Below are positions 24,328 to 32,954 of a stretch of DNA of 64,000 nucleotides, piece by piece (the first letter of the stretch is position 1; every line of letters starts with the position of its first letter). The position numbers and the translations under genes are program-made. Source of the stretch: Maricaulis sp963975345 (GTDB taxonomy: Bacteria > Pseudomonadota > Alphaproteobacteria > Caulobacterales > Maricaulaceae); NCBI RefSeq assembly GCF_963975345.1, contig NZ_CAXBGE010000012.1, positions 1 through 64,000 of the forward strand. Direction: 5' to 3'. The notes under the pieces are model-generated. The model was not told where the DNA came from and made no database searches. It saw only the letters and a program-made list of their open reading frames with translations.

Positions 24328-26054
24328 GCCGCGCCGGCAGCCAGCGACTGGGAGGCTTCCTGAGCGCGTTCGATTTGCTGGTGCACATCGAGCCGTCGCA
24401 GCGTGTCGACCTGGCCCCGGGCCTGTTCCAGCACGGGCAACGTCACGGTGATCGTGGTGCCGACGCCCTTGGCACTGGCAATCGACATTGTGCCCCCATG
24501 CAGCCCCGCCAAGGCCCTCACCAGCGACAGACCGAGCCCGGTGCCGCGATTATCAACTTCGCGCGCGCTGGCAGCCTGGCGATAGGGTTGGCCCAACCGT
24601 GCGGCTTCCTGCGGATCGATGCCGATACCGCTATCGCCGACGGCGAGGACCAGATCCGGACCGGAGACCCGCACCATCACAACGACGGCGCCGCCCTCTG
24701 GCGTGAATTTGACGGCATTCGAGAGCAGGTTGAGCATGATCTGGCGCAAGGCCTTGCGGTCCGCATTGACCAGGATCGGTTGGTCACCTGGTTCGACCGT
24801 CAGGCTCAGGCCGGCTTCCTCGGCCTGCAGCCGCATCATCTTGACGCTGAGCCCGACCACTTCGGAAATATCAAAACTCTCGCGCGACAGATCATAGCTG
24901 TCGGCCTCGATCTTCGACATGTCGAGCACGTCGCCGATCAATTCCATCAAATGCTGGCCGCTCTCATGGATCAGATCGGCATATTCGGCATAACGCGCCG
25001 GCATCGGACCAAACAGGCGCGCCTTCATGACATCGGAAAAACCGATGATCGCATTGAGCGGGGTGCGCAATTCATGACTGACCGAAGCGAGGAATTGCGA
25101 TTTGGCCCGCGCTTCCTCGAGTGCGCCAGCGCGCGCTTCTTCGGCCTCACGCAGCGCGTCCTCGGTCTCGACGGTGCGATCCCGGGCGATCACTGACACT
25201 GAGCCGCCCGTGATCGGACGCGCATCCAGACGGACCCGTTCGGCAATGCCGCGCTCACCACGCACGCTCAATAATTCGCTCAGCGGCCGGGCGGCGGCAC
25301 GTTTGGCGGCATGCAACAGCTCGGCGCGATCCTCGTCTTCAAAGCCCAGATCGGCCAATGGCAGATTACCCAGGTCACGCGGCAGGCCGGGCGAGAGCTC
25401 GCGAACGCCTTGCGAGACGGCCAGAATATTGCCCTCGCCATCGCACGCCAGCAGCGCCGCCGGGGCCGCATCGAAAGCACGGCTGCGGACACGGCCATGT
25501 TCGGCCTCGCGGCTCGCCAGATCATTGGCGCGGATCGAACGGATCGCGGCGCAGGCAAATCCGTAGGCGATCACGAGCACTGTACCGAGCACGAAGGGAA
25601 GATGATAATCCACCGCCGCTGGCTGTGGCTGGATAAAATCGGTGAGCTGCAGGCCCGCAATGGTCAGAGCGGCAAGCCCGGACATCGCACCAGCCTTCAC
25701 GATGGCCTCGCGATCACCGTTGGCCGCAGCCATCGCCGGCGCGAGCAGGAAGGCCAGCACGCCCATACCGGTCACACCGCCACCAGAAACCGCAACTGCC
25801 GCTGCGAGCGAAGTCCACAGCATCGCCAACACGAAGCGTTCGAACGCGCGATCGAGCCTCGGCTTGAGCACCAGACCGGCAATCGCCGGAAAGGCGACGG
25901 CCAGCAGGCCCGCGCTTTTGAGCCAGAGTGGACCGTCCAGGATGGGCCACAGCACAGGGACGGCGGCAGCGACCGTGCCAATCCAGATCAGATTGGCGAC
26001 AGGGCTGGCCCGATGGGCGATCCAAGCAGCAATATCTCGTTTTGGCGTTTGCAT
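24324..26054 (-). CDS. Membrane PAS-type sensor histidine kinase, DivJ/PleC-like
   Basis: About 576 residues. Six membrane helices (~20-190) are followed by a PAS-like domain (~205-320, FDAAPAALLACDGEGNILAV), then HisKA with the H box FLASVSHELRTPLNAIIGFS. The catalytic domain has the N box LNLLSNAVKFTPEGG, the G1 box VGDSGIGID and the G2 box NRGTGLGLSLVRAL. The H box and the six-helix plus PAS layout resemble the cell-cycle kinases DivJ and PleC of Caulobacter, but assignment to either is inference. No response regulator is adjacent. I chose ATG 26054 (MQTPKRD); the frame opens to 26093. Confidence 0.9.
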   Translation of the reverse strand: MQTPKRDIAAWIAHRASPVANLIWIGTVAAAVPVLWPILDGPLWLKSAGLLAVAFPAIAGLVLKPRLDRAFERFVLAMLWTSLAAAVAVSGGGVTGMGVLAFLLAPAMAAANGDREAIVKAGAMSGLAALTIAGLQLTDFIQPQPAAVDYHLPFVLGTVLVIAYGFACAAIRSIRANDLASREAEHGRVRSRAFDAAPAALLACDGEGNILAVSQGVRELSPGLPRDLGNLPLADLGFEDEDRAELLHAAKRAAARPLSELLSVRGERGIAERVRLDARPITGGSVSVIARDRTVETEDALREAEEARAGALEEARAKSQFLASVSHELRTPLNAIIGFSDVMKARLFGPMPARYAEYADLIHESGQHLMELIGDVLDMSKIEADSYDLSRESFDISEVVGLSVKMMRLQAEEAGLSLTVEPGDQPILVNADRKALRQIMLNLLSNAVKFTPEGGAVVVMVRVSGPDLVLAVGDSGIGIDPQEAARLGQPYRQAASAREVDNRGTGLGLSLVRALAGLHGGTMSIASAKGVGTTITVTLPVLEQARGQVDTLRRLDVHQQIERAQEASQSLAAGAA

Positions 26055-26250
26055 ATTTTCCCGTTGCGACTCAGCGCAAACCTCATCTCGCAATCTTTGC
26101 CTCGGATGTTAACAAATACTGAATCTTAAACTTTTGTCATTTACGCTTTCGGCTTGGAAAGTCTGCCGCCAATCGATGTATTTCTCCGCTTGGAGACGGG
26201 TCACGTCCGGGGCACACTACCCGTTCACAGGGTTACGGAGGCAAAACCCG

Positions 26251-27276
26251 ATGTTGATATCCATTCTTGCTGCGCTGGCATTAACGACGACGCTCGGCAG
26301 TGACGATCAGGATGTGGCGGCAGACCAGCCCCCGGTCTTGCAGCTCGAGGCCATTGATGTAGCGCCTGCTGACCCGCTCCGCAGCACCGCCGGCGACTAC
26401 GCCGCCTATCATGGTGTAGTCGCCGACCTGCGCTCGGCTCCGATCGGGTCCGGCGAAGACCTTGATTCCGCGATGGACCGCTTGACGGCCTTCTATGTCC
26501 ACGACCGGCTGGTGAGGGCCTGGATCGCCTATACGTCACTGATTGCCGCCCAGCATCCCGAATATCTCGACGATGTCCGTGAACTGGCCGATTATTACGG
26601 GGCGCAGGCGGCAATGTCCGGCCTGCTCTACGACCCGACCTATGCGATCAGTTTTACCCACGCCGACACCGCCGAGGCTTCAGTGGTCGATGCGCTCGAG
26701 CGCGACAGCGCTGAAATCCGTGAAGTCAGCGATCGCTACCGCGCCGCCGCCTATGATCTGCAATCGACCCGCTGGGCCCTGGCGCGGTCCGGGGATCGCA
26801 CCGACCGGCTCTCGGCGCTACAACATGCCGGTTCCGGCCCGAGCGTGCCCCTGAGCGACGACTTCCTGCTCTCACTCGATTCCCGGCTGCAGGGCGTCGT
26901 GCCCGCCTCAGCACTTTATGATCACCCCGAGATCGCACGCATCGGTGCTTACACCACGCCGCAATTATCCCTCACGATTGGCCAAGCCGCGATCGATCCC
27001 GACCGCGACCGCATCGGGCGCATTCTTTCGGTCGCCGCCCTGCAGGCCATCTCCAATGATCCGAGCCAATCGACCGAGCTGATTGACGCCCTGCTCTCCG
27101 ATCCCGTCGTGGAGCGTTGCCTGACCTGGGCCCGTCTCGATCTGCAGCAATGCGTCGCGGCCGGTCATTTCAAATATGAGGACAGCTTCTGTATCGCTGA
27201 ACATGCTCTGCTCGATGTCAGCCGTTGCCTTGGCGTCACGGCAGCAACAGGAACGGATTCGGGCGATGGCGGTTAG
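26251..27276 (+). CDS. Secreted protein of unknown function
   Basis: 341 residues, not recognised. A short hydrophobic start (MLISILAALALTTTLG) is a probable signal peptide. The mature part is mostly helical. The C-terminus has two regularly spaced Cys pairs (ERCLTWARLDLQQCVAAGHF and SFCIAEHALLDVSRCLG), suggesting disulfides. ACGGAGGC lies about nine bases upstream of ATG 26251. It is divergent from the kinase gene. Confidence 0.6.
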   Translation: MLISILAALALTTTLGSDDQDVAADQPPVLQLEAIDVAPADPLRSTAGDYAAYHGVVADLRSAPIGSGEDLDSAMDRLTAFYVHDRLVRAWIAYTSLIAAQHPEYLDDVRELADYYGAQAAMSGLLYDPTYAISFTHADTAEASVVDALERDSAEIREVSDRYRAAAYDLQSTRWALARSGDRTDRLSALQHAGSGPSVPLSDDFLLSLDSRLQGVVPASALYDHPEIARIGAYTTPQLSLTIGQAAIDPDRDRIGRILSVAALQAISNDPSQSTELIDALLSDPVVERCLTWARLDLQQCVAAGHFKYEDSFCIAEHALLDVSRCLGVTAATGTDSGDGG

Positions 27277-27469
27277 CGGGCTTCAAACCTTAATGAAAAG
27301 TGTATCGATCAGGGACAAGTTCAAATTTTAAACAAAAACCCTGCTCCAGTTTTGCACGCCGTTTCCGCTAATGTCCGGAATCGCGTGCAATAGCTGAAAA
27401 CCTGACCTAGCCTCAATCCTGCAACTGATGTCGGTACGCCCCGACGGAAGTCAGGTGTGAGGTGTGTTG

Positions 27470-27739
27470 ATGATGTTCTTTTTACGAGCTGCGTTCTGGC
27501 TGGCGATTGTGTCGGTCTTCGTCCCGCAAGATTTTGCGGGCGACGCCCTGAATATGCACTTCGATACCAATAATGCGCGGCAGATTGACGCCAACCTGGC
27601 CGTCGATGACTGGTGCGTCGAGCGTACAGCTCTGTGTGAAACCGGAGCCGAAGCAGTGCATTTCGGTGGGCTGATTGCTGAATTCGCGATGGTGAAGATC
27701 GGCTCGGCCATCGAGCAACACCAAGCCGAGAACTCCTGA
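27470..27739 (+). CDS. DUF5330-type small protein
   Basis: About 89 residues. It starts with a hydrophobic segment (MFFLRAAFWLAIVSVFVPQD), the hallmark N-terminus of the DUF5330 family in Caulobacterales/Rhizobiales. A short soluble part with two Cys (DDWCVERTALCET) follows. Start may be ATG 27470 or 27473. Function unknown; probably membrane-anchored or secreted. Confidence 0.65.
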   Translation: MMFFLRAAFWLAIVSVFVPQDFAGDALNMHFDTNNARQIDANLAVDDWCVERTALCETGAEAVHFGGLIAEFAMVKIGSAIEQHQAENS

Positions 27740-27807
27740 GCCTGACGGTCAGACGACCGCATCTACACCTTGATCGATTCCGCAGCGCGCCTTAACTCGT
27801 GCCTGTG

Positions 27808-28227
27808 ATGACCCAGACCCCCATTCAAGCTGAAATCGAAGATCTGGTCGAAGAGTTCGACCTGCTGGACGATTGGGAACAGCGCTATCGCTATCTGATC
27901 GATATGGGCAAGGCCTTGCCGCCTTTGCCCGAGGCCGACCGCAACGAGGCGACCCGTGTCCAGGGCTGCGTCAGCCAGGTCTGGCTGGTGGTCGAACCGG
28001 GCGAGGATGACCGCCTGATTTTTCACGCCGATAGTGATGCCCACATCGTGCGCGGCCTCGCTGCCCTGTTGTTGCGGCTCTATTCCGACCGTAGCCGCGA
28101 GGATATTCTCTCGGTCGATGCGCGTGATGTGCTTGGCCGGATTGGCCTGTCAGAGCATCTTTCACCACAGCGCTCCAACGGGCTGACCTCGATGATCGGT
28201 CGGATCCGCGGCGCGGCAGGCGTCTAA
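27808..28227 (+). CDS. sufE: SufE-family sulfur acceptor
   Basis: About 139 residues. SufE accepts persulfide sulfur from the cysteine desulfurase SufS for Fe-S cluster assembly. The catalytic Cys is in RVQGCVSQVWL (C ~54). The N-terminal DWEQRYRYLIDMGKALPPLP and the later HIVRGLAALLLRLYSDRS also match the family. It stands apart from any suf operon. The stop overlaps that of the convergent DUF6456 gene by four bases. Confidence 0.93.
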   Translation: MTQTPIQAEIEDLVEEFDLLDDWEQRYRYLIDMGKALPPLPEADRNEATRVQGCVSQVWLVVEPGEDDRLIFHADSDAHIVRGLAALLLRLYSDRSREDILSVDARDVLGRIGLSEHLSPQRSNGLTSMIGRIRGAAGV

Positions 28228-28955
28228 ATCCGCATTCCATAGTGCCGGGCCAATTGCTGCAGCGCCAGTTTCAGCACCGTCTTGCCGGAGCGCTGGGCCC
28301 AGCCAAAGCGGCGTTCGACAGCGCCGATACCCTCACCGCGAATACACACCGCCATCAAAAGCTGATCCATCCCCGCCCCAACCGCGGCCAGCGCGTTCAT
28401 CACCCGGTCCTTGGCCGCAATGGCCGCCAGCGTCGCCGCCTCCGGTCCGCCGCGCCAGCCCTGCGCCCGGCCACTCGCCGTCAGGGACCAGTTGCGCGTC
28501 GTATGCTGGTGCAGGCTTGATTGCGCGTGATCGACACAAAATCGCTCGCCGGCCGCGCGTTCAAGCGGATCGAGCTGCGCGGCCCAGGGCCCGAGCGTGC
28601 CTTCACGCCGATTGGTTTTGACGCGGTGCATTTGCCCGCCTCTGGAGAGAATCTGCGTGTCGACCATCTCGCGGTGCTGGGCGGCGAAGTCGGCGCCCTC
28701 TCCACTCTGACCGCCCGCCTCGCGTTGCAATGCCGCCTGCCCGTCGGCACCAAGCTCGATGCCGTCGTCGGTTTCGCTAAGCAGACCCCGGGCCAGCGCC
28801 TCGCGCAATTGGGCCGTGTCGAGCCGGGCCAAGGGCCGGCGCCGGCGATCACCGGCGGGATAGACCGCGAACCGGCCGCTGCCATCACTGCACGGCTTGA
28901 GCACGGCGCCCGCGCGTGACAGATGGCGCAGCCAGCGTGGCAGGGGCGCGGGCAT
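28224..28955 (-). CDS. DUF6456 domain protein
   Basis: 243 residues. The N-terminal ~90 residues look like a winged-helix DNA-binding region (LRHLSRAGAVLKPCSDGSG, then LREALARGLLSE). The C-terminal ~130 residues carry the DUF6456 pattern: NRREGTLGPWAAQLDPLERA with AGERFCVDHAQSSLHQH, and a helix-turn-helix-like end GAVERRFGWAQRSGKTVLKL. A DNA-binding regulator is likely. It starts at the stop of the DnaA-domain-IV-like gene (28955), so the two are coupled. Confidence 0.75.
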   Translation of the reverse strand: MPAPLPRWLRHLSRAGAVLKPCSDGSGRFAVYPAGDRRRRPLARLDTAQLREALARGLLSETDDGIELGADGQAALQREAGGQSGEGADFAAQHREMVDTQILSRGGQMHRVKTNRREGTLGPWAAQLDPLERAAGERFCVDHAQSSLHQHTTRNWSLTASGRAQGWRGGPEAATLAAIAAKDRVMNALAAVGAGMDQLLMAVCIRGEGIGAVERRFGWAQRSGKTVLKLALQQLARHYGMRI

Positions 28956-29296
28956 CAGGCGGGATCCCCAGGCTGCGGTGCGGCGCGCAGGCAGGCCTCC
29001 AGCGCGTCCATCGAGGCATCAAAGCCGCGATCATCACGCTGATCCTCGATGCGGTGACAGGCATGGGCCGCCGTCGAGCGATCACGCCCGAAGGCTTGGG
29101 CGACCCGCGTCAAGGACAGCTCGAAGGCGATATGGGCGAGATACATTGCCACCTGGCGAGCGAAGGCCGCCTCGCGCGAGCGGCGGGTTGGGGCCTCCAG
29201 GTCGTCCTGCGATACACCAAAGGCGTAGGCGACGGCACTTTGGGCCAATCGGGCGCGGGCAACATCGTCGCGCGCCAGGAATAATGATTGTGTCAT
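28955..29296 (-). CDS. Stand-alone DnaA domain-IV-like DNA-binding protein
   Basis: 113 residues. The middle is the DnaA C-terminal DNA-box-binding helix-turn-helix: AFARQVAMYLAHIAFELSLT followed by RVAQAFGRDRSTAAHACHRI. The GRDRSTxxHA signature of DnaA domain IV is clear. No ATPase domain is present. Such short proteins in alphaproteobacteria are annotated only as helix-turn-helix proteins; whether they bind DnaA boxes is unknown. First gene of a two-gene minus-strand unit with DUF6456. Confidence 0.85.
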   Translation of the reverse strand: MTQSLFLARDDVARARLAQSAVAYAFGVSQDDLEAPTRRSREAAFARQVAMYLAHIAFELSLTRVAQAFGRDRSTAAHACHRIEDQRDDRGFDASMDALEACLRAAPQPGDPA

Positions 29297-29402
29297 TTTG
29301 CACTCCCGGACTTGGCAGACCGGAATGCCCTTGCGGCGGTCCCGGCAGACCCATTTTAGGAGGGCTACACCCAGGCGGGGATAATATTCCTATTTGATAG
29401 GT

Positions 29403-29439
29403 AAAGAAAGGCCGCGCAACCCCTACGTGTCACGCGGCC
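29403..29439 (-). terminator. Intrinsic terminator of the Mrp-type operon
   Basis: On the minus strand GGCCGCG (29439-29433) pairs with CGCGGCC (29416-29410) and is followed by TTTCTTTACC. It lies about 27 bases beyond the last antiporter gene. Confidence 0.7.
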
Positions 29440-29465
29440 AGAACTCTCAATACCCCACTGAAATA

Positions 29466-31178
29466 TCAGGGAGAAAAATAGGCGATAATCAACACGATGG
29501 CGAGCAATGCGCTGGTCCAAATCGCCAACATCCCACTGGGGATATCCCGGCTCAGCGTGCCCATAGGACTGAATACCTGATACAGCCGACCGCCAATTCC
29601 GCGCATCGCCCGATCCCAGGCATTGCCTGCCGCCGCCGACATCCGGTCGAGCATCAGCCACACCCAACGGGCGAGACTGTCGCCAAAGCGGCGATAGACC
29701 CAGTCGAAGTCGAGATTGACCGAGCGCTTCTCTGACGGATAGGCCCCGATCCGCATCAGCAGCGCAAAAGCGAAGATCGCGCCCAGCAAGAGCTGCATCT
29801 GTCCGACGATATGGTCGAAGGTATAAGGCGCGTAGATCGCATCCTGGAACGGCAGAAGATCGTAGAGCTTGCCGTAATTGATGCCGAGATAGACGCACAT
29901 CAGCGCCGCCAGCCCCATCGCCATCAGCATGTTGACCGGCGCTTCGCGGACACGCCGGCCACTATCATGGCCGAAGAAGGCGAAATACGGGATCTTGATG
30001 CCCGAGTGCTCGAGCACACCGGCGGACGCAAACAGCAGCATGATCCACACCACCCAATGCCCGTCCTCGGCCACAGCGGCGAGGATCATGGATTTGGTGA
30101 CGAAGGCCGAAAACAGCGGGAAGGCCGAAATCGTCATCGCGCCGATGATGCAGAAGAAGGCCGTCAGCGGCATGGATTTGAACAATCCACCCAGCTCGGA
30201 TGCCTTGGTGGTGCCGACGCGGTGCAGCACGGCCCCCATGCTCATGAACAACAGGCCCTTGAAGATGATGTCGGCGAAGGCGTGCGCGGCGGTACCGTTG
30301 AGCGCCAGATTCGAACCAATACCAATGCCGACGACCATGAAGCCCAGCTGGTTATTGACCGAATAGGACAACACCTTGCGCAGATCATTCTCGACCACCG
30401 CGAAGAAGACCGGGAAGACGGTCATGATCGCGCCGATATAGATCAGGCTCTCTTCGCCGGAAAAACCACGCAACAAGGCGTAAATCGCCATCTTGGTGGT
30501 GAAGGCAGAGAGGATGACGGTGCCAACCACCGTCGCCTTGGGATAGGCGTCCTGCAGCCAGTTGTGCAGGAAGGGGAAGGCGCATTTGATGCCGAAGGCG
30601 ATGAAGATCAGGAAGCCGCCCGGCGAATCCAGACCAATATGATCGAAGGCCCAGCTACCCGTTTCACCGGCATGGATAATGGCGCCCACCAGCAACAAGA
30701 CACCCGACAGGACATGAATCGCCAGATAGCGTAGGCCGGCCTTGGTCGCTGCCTTGTTGCGCGCGCTCCAGATCAGGAAAACTGAAGAGATCGCCGTCAG
30801 CTCCCAGAACATGAACAACGTGATCAGATCGCCGGCAAAGACCGCACCCAGTGCACCGCCGGCATAAATCAGCCCGGCCGCATCGGTGACGCGGTCTTTC
30901 TCGTGCAGGCCATAGAGCCCGTTGAGGAAGGCGGCGATGATGAAGATCAGGCTCCAAATACGGCTGATCGCGTCATAACGCAGGGTTTCGAGGGTGAAAC
31001 CGCCAAACTCCACGACGCCATAGGTCCCCAACTCCAGCGAGTACCAGCACCAGCCGGCCAGGATCGGCGCCAGCAGGGCCAAGACCTTGCGGACATTATT
31101 GTTGGGGACGATAGCGGCAATCAAGCCGCCAAAAATAATCGGCCAAGCCGGAGAGATATGGGTGAAGAGCTCACTCAT
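29466..31178 (-). CDS. Mrp/Mnh-type antiporter D-like subunit, third copy
   Basis: About 570 residues of the NuoL/M/N-MrpD proton-conducting family. The key transmembrane Glu is in TLFMFWELTAIS, the Lys helix in AFGIKCAFPFLHNWL, and the broken-helix region includes VNNQLGFMVVGIG. It is longer than the other two copies; the last ~100 residues after the core helices (SEKRSVNLDFDWVYRRFGDS, then two more hydrophobic segments) form an extension. ATG 31178 overlaps the small gene upstream by eight bases. Last gene of the operon, followed by a terminator. Confidence 0.88.
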   Translation of the reverse strand: MSELFTHISPAWPIIFGGLIAAIVPNNNVRKVLALLAPILAGWCWYSLELGTYGVVEFGGFTLETLRYDAISRIWSLIFIIAAFLNGLYGLHEKDRVTDAAGLIYAGGALGAVFAGDLITLFMFWELTAISSVFLIWSARNKAATKAGLRYLAIHVLSGVLLLVGAIIHAGETGSWAFDHIGLDSPGGFLIFIAFGIKCAFPFLHNWLQDAYPKATVVGTVILSAFTTKMAIYALLRGFSGEESLIYIGAIMTVFPVFFAVVENDLRKVLSYSVNNQLGFMVVGIGIGSNLALNGTAAHAFADIIFKGLLFMSMGAVLHRVGTTKASELGGLFKSMPLTAFFCIIGAMTISAFPLFSAFVTKSMILAAVAEDGHWVVWIMLLFASAGVLEHSGIKIPYFAFFGHDSGRRVREAPVNMLMAMGLAALMCVYLGINYGKLYDLLPFQDAIYAPYTFDHIVGQMQLLLGAIFAFALLMRIGAYPSEKRSVNLDFDWVYRRFGDSLARWVWLMLDRMSAAAGNAWDRAMRGIGGRLYQVFSPMGTLSRDIPSGMLAIWTSALLAIVLIIAYFSP

Positions 31179-31476
31179 CGCCGGCCTCCCCATCCCAATA
31201 ATTCTCCTCGCGGCCGAGGAAACGGCGGATCACGAACCAGCCCCCCATCACAGCCAGCACGAAAGCGCCAAACCCCGCCAGGGCGTAGAAGCCCGGCATT
31301 TGCGCGAATTCCAGATAATCATGGCGATGATGGACGAAATCGATGGCGCCGAGCCCGATGGCCAAGGCGCCGAGCACCCAAACCAGGCTGGCGGTGAACC
31401 ATTTCGACTCGAGCCACAAAAACGGCCGCGCGATCGGATGGACCGGATCGTCTTTTTTGCTGGGTTTCAGACTCAT
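31171..31476 (-). CDS. Small two-helix protein inside the antiporter operon
   Basis: 101 residues, no recognised family. A charged N-terminus (MSLKPSKKDDPVHPIARPF) precedes two membrane helices (~30-50 and ~65-88) and an acidic tail (REENYWDGEAGDE). It overlaps both neighbouring D-like genes by a few bases (ATGA at 31473-31476, and eight bases at 31171), which argues strongly that it is a real, co-translated subunit. A far longer open frame here in another phase is a shadow. Confidence 0.75.
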   Translation of the reverse strand: MSLKPSKKDDPVHPIARPFLWLESKWFTASLVWVLGALAIGLGAIDFVHHRHDYLEFAQMPGFYALAGFGAFVLAVMGGWFVIRRFLGREENYWDGEAGDE

Positions 31477-32951
31477 AGCGCTGACTCGACAATCGCGACC
31501 GGCTCGAACACGGGCAGGAGATAATCCCGCAAGGGTCCGATCAGGAAGAACAGGACGATGACGCCAGCGGCTGTAATCACCGGCGGCAGGATCACCAGCA
31601 TCGGTGCCGGCTTCTTCAGCTTGGCCTCTTCCGGCGGTTCGAAAAAGCCGCGGACCGAAGGCGGTAGCAGATAGGCGATATTGAGGATGGAGGATGCAAC
31701 CAGCGCCACCGCCAGGATTATATGTCCGGACTCGAACGTGCCTTGCAGCAGGAACAGCTTCGGCCACATCCCGGCCAGTGGTGGCAGGCCGATGATCGAC
31801 AGCGCCCCGATCGTATAGGCGCCAAACAGCCACGGCATGTGACGGCCAAGCCCGTTGAGCTGCGAGACATTGGTCTTCTTGGTCGCGGTATAGATCGCAC
31901 CCGCGCTCATGAAGAGCGTGATCTTGCCCCAAGCGTGCATCACGATCTGAAGCGCCCCGCCCAGCATGGCCAGCGGCGAGCCGAGCATCACGGCCAGTGT
32001 GACATAGGACAGCTGGCTGATCGTCGAATAGGCCAGCCGCGCCTTGAGATTATCCTTGGTCAGCGCGATCAGCGAGGCCAGAACGATTGTGCCTGCGGCG
32101 ATCCAGGCCAGCGGCAGCGCCGTCGGTGTCATCGCGATCAGGGCCGGTCCGAAGATATAAGTGCCGATCTTGAGCATGGCGAACACACCCGCCTTGACGA
32201 CGGCGACCGCGTGCAGGAAAGCGGACACCGGCGTCGGTGCAACCATCGCATTGGGCAGCCAGGCATGCACCGGCATCAGCGCCGCCTTGCCGATACCAAA
32301 CGCGAACATCACCAGCAAAATACCGGAAATCAGCGGCGTCGCATTATTGATCGCCAGCAGGCCACCGGCGACGAAATCGGTCGAACCGGCGAGGAATTGT
32401 GTCGCGATCACCGCCGGCAAAAGCAGACCGATCGAAGTGCCTAGCAGCAGGGTCAGATAGATCCGGCCACCACGCCGCGCCGCCGCATCGCCCTTATGGG
32501 TGACCAGCGGATAGGTCGAGAGCGTCAGCACTTCATAGAAGACGAACATCGTCAGCAAATTGCCCGACAGGGCCACGCCCATCGCTGCCGCGATCGCGAT
32601 GCAGAAATAGACATAGAAACGGGTCTGATGCTTCTCATTATTTCCGCGCATATAGCCGATGGAATACAATGAGTTGACTAACCAAAGCCCGCTCGCCACG
32701 GCGGCGAACAGCGCCCCCAGCGGCTCGAGCGTGAACGTCAGCTCCAGCCCGGGTGCGATCGAGGCGAGAACCAGGGTCGGATTGCTCGGCGCGATCTCGA
32801 CCAGATAGGCGACATTGAGCGCCAGCAGCACGCCGGCGACGAGGGTCGCGCCCTCCCGGAAATTCGGACGATTGCCAAGCAGAGCGACCATGACGCCGCC
32901 AAGCGACGGAATGGCCAGCGCCAGGGCCAGAGCCAGTTCGGGAGTCCACAT
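31473..32951 (-). CDS. mnhD: Mrp/Mnh-type antiporter D-like subunit, second copy
   Basis: 492 residues, about 14 membrane helices. Family residues are present: transmembrane Glu in MFVFYEVLTLSTYPLV, Lys in FGIGKAALMPVHAWLPNAMV, and APTPVSAFLHAVAVVKAGVF followed by LAYSTISQLSYVTLA. This is a typical MrpD/NuoM-like proton channel subunit. It lies three bases after the previous D-like gene. Confidence 0.9.
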   Translation of the reverse strand: MWTPELALALALAIPSLGGVMVALLGNRPNFREGATLVAGVLLALNVAYLVEIAPSNPTLVLASIAPGLELTFTLEPLGALFAAVASGLWLVNSLYSIGYMRGNNEKHQTRFYVYFCIAIAAAMGVALSGNLLTMFVFYEVLTLSTYPLVTHKGDAAARRGGRIYLTLLLGTSIGLLLPAVIATQFLAGSTDFVAGGLLAINNATPLISGILLVMFAFGIGKAALMPVHAWLPNAMVAPTPVSAFLHAVAVVKAGVFAMLKIGTYIFGPALIAMTPTALPLAWIAAGTIVLASLIALTKDNLKARLAYSTISQLSYVTLAVMLGSPLAMLGGALQIVMHAWGKITLFMSAGAIYTATKKTNVSQLNGLGRHMPWLFGAYTIGALSIIGLPPLAGMWPKLFLLQGTFESGHIILAVALVASSILNIAYLLPPSVRGFFEPPEEAKLKKPAPMLVILPPVITAAGVIVLFFLIGPLRDYLLPVFEPVAIVESAL

Positions 32952-32954
32952 CGG

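Noticed and set aside
31477..31932. Minus-strand frame extending upstream of the small antiporter gene
   Set aside because: It is the out-of-phase shadow of the D-like gene 31473-32951; the ATGA overlap at 31476 marks the real start.
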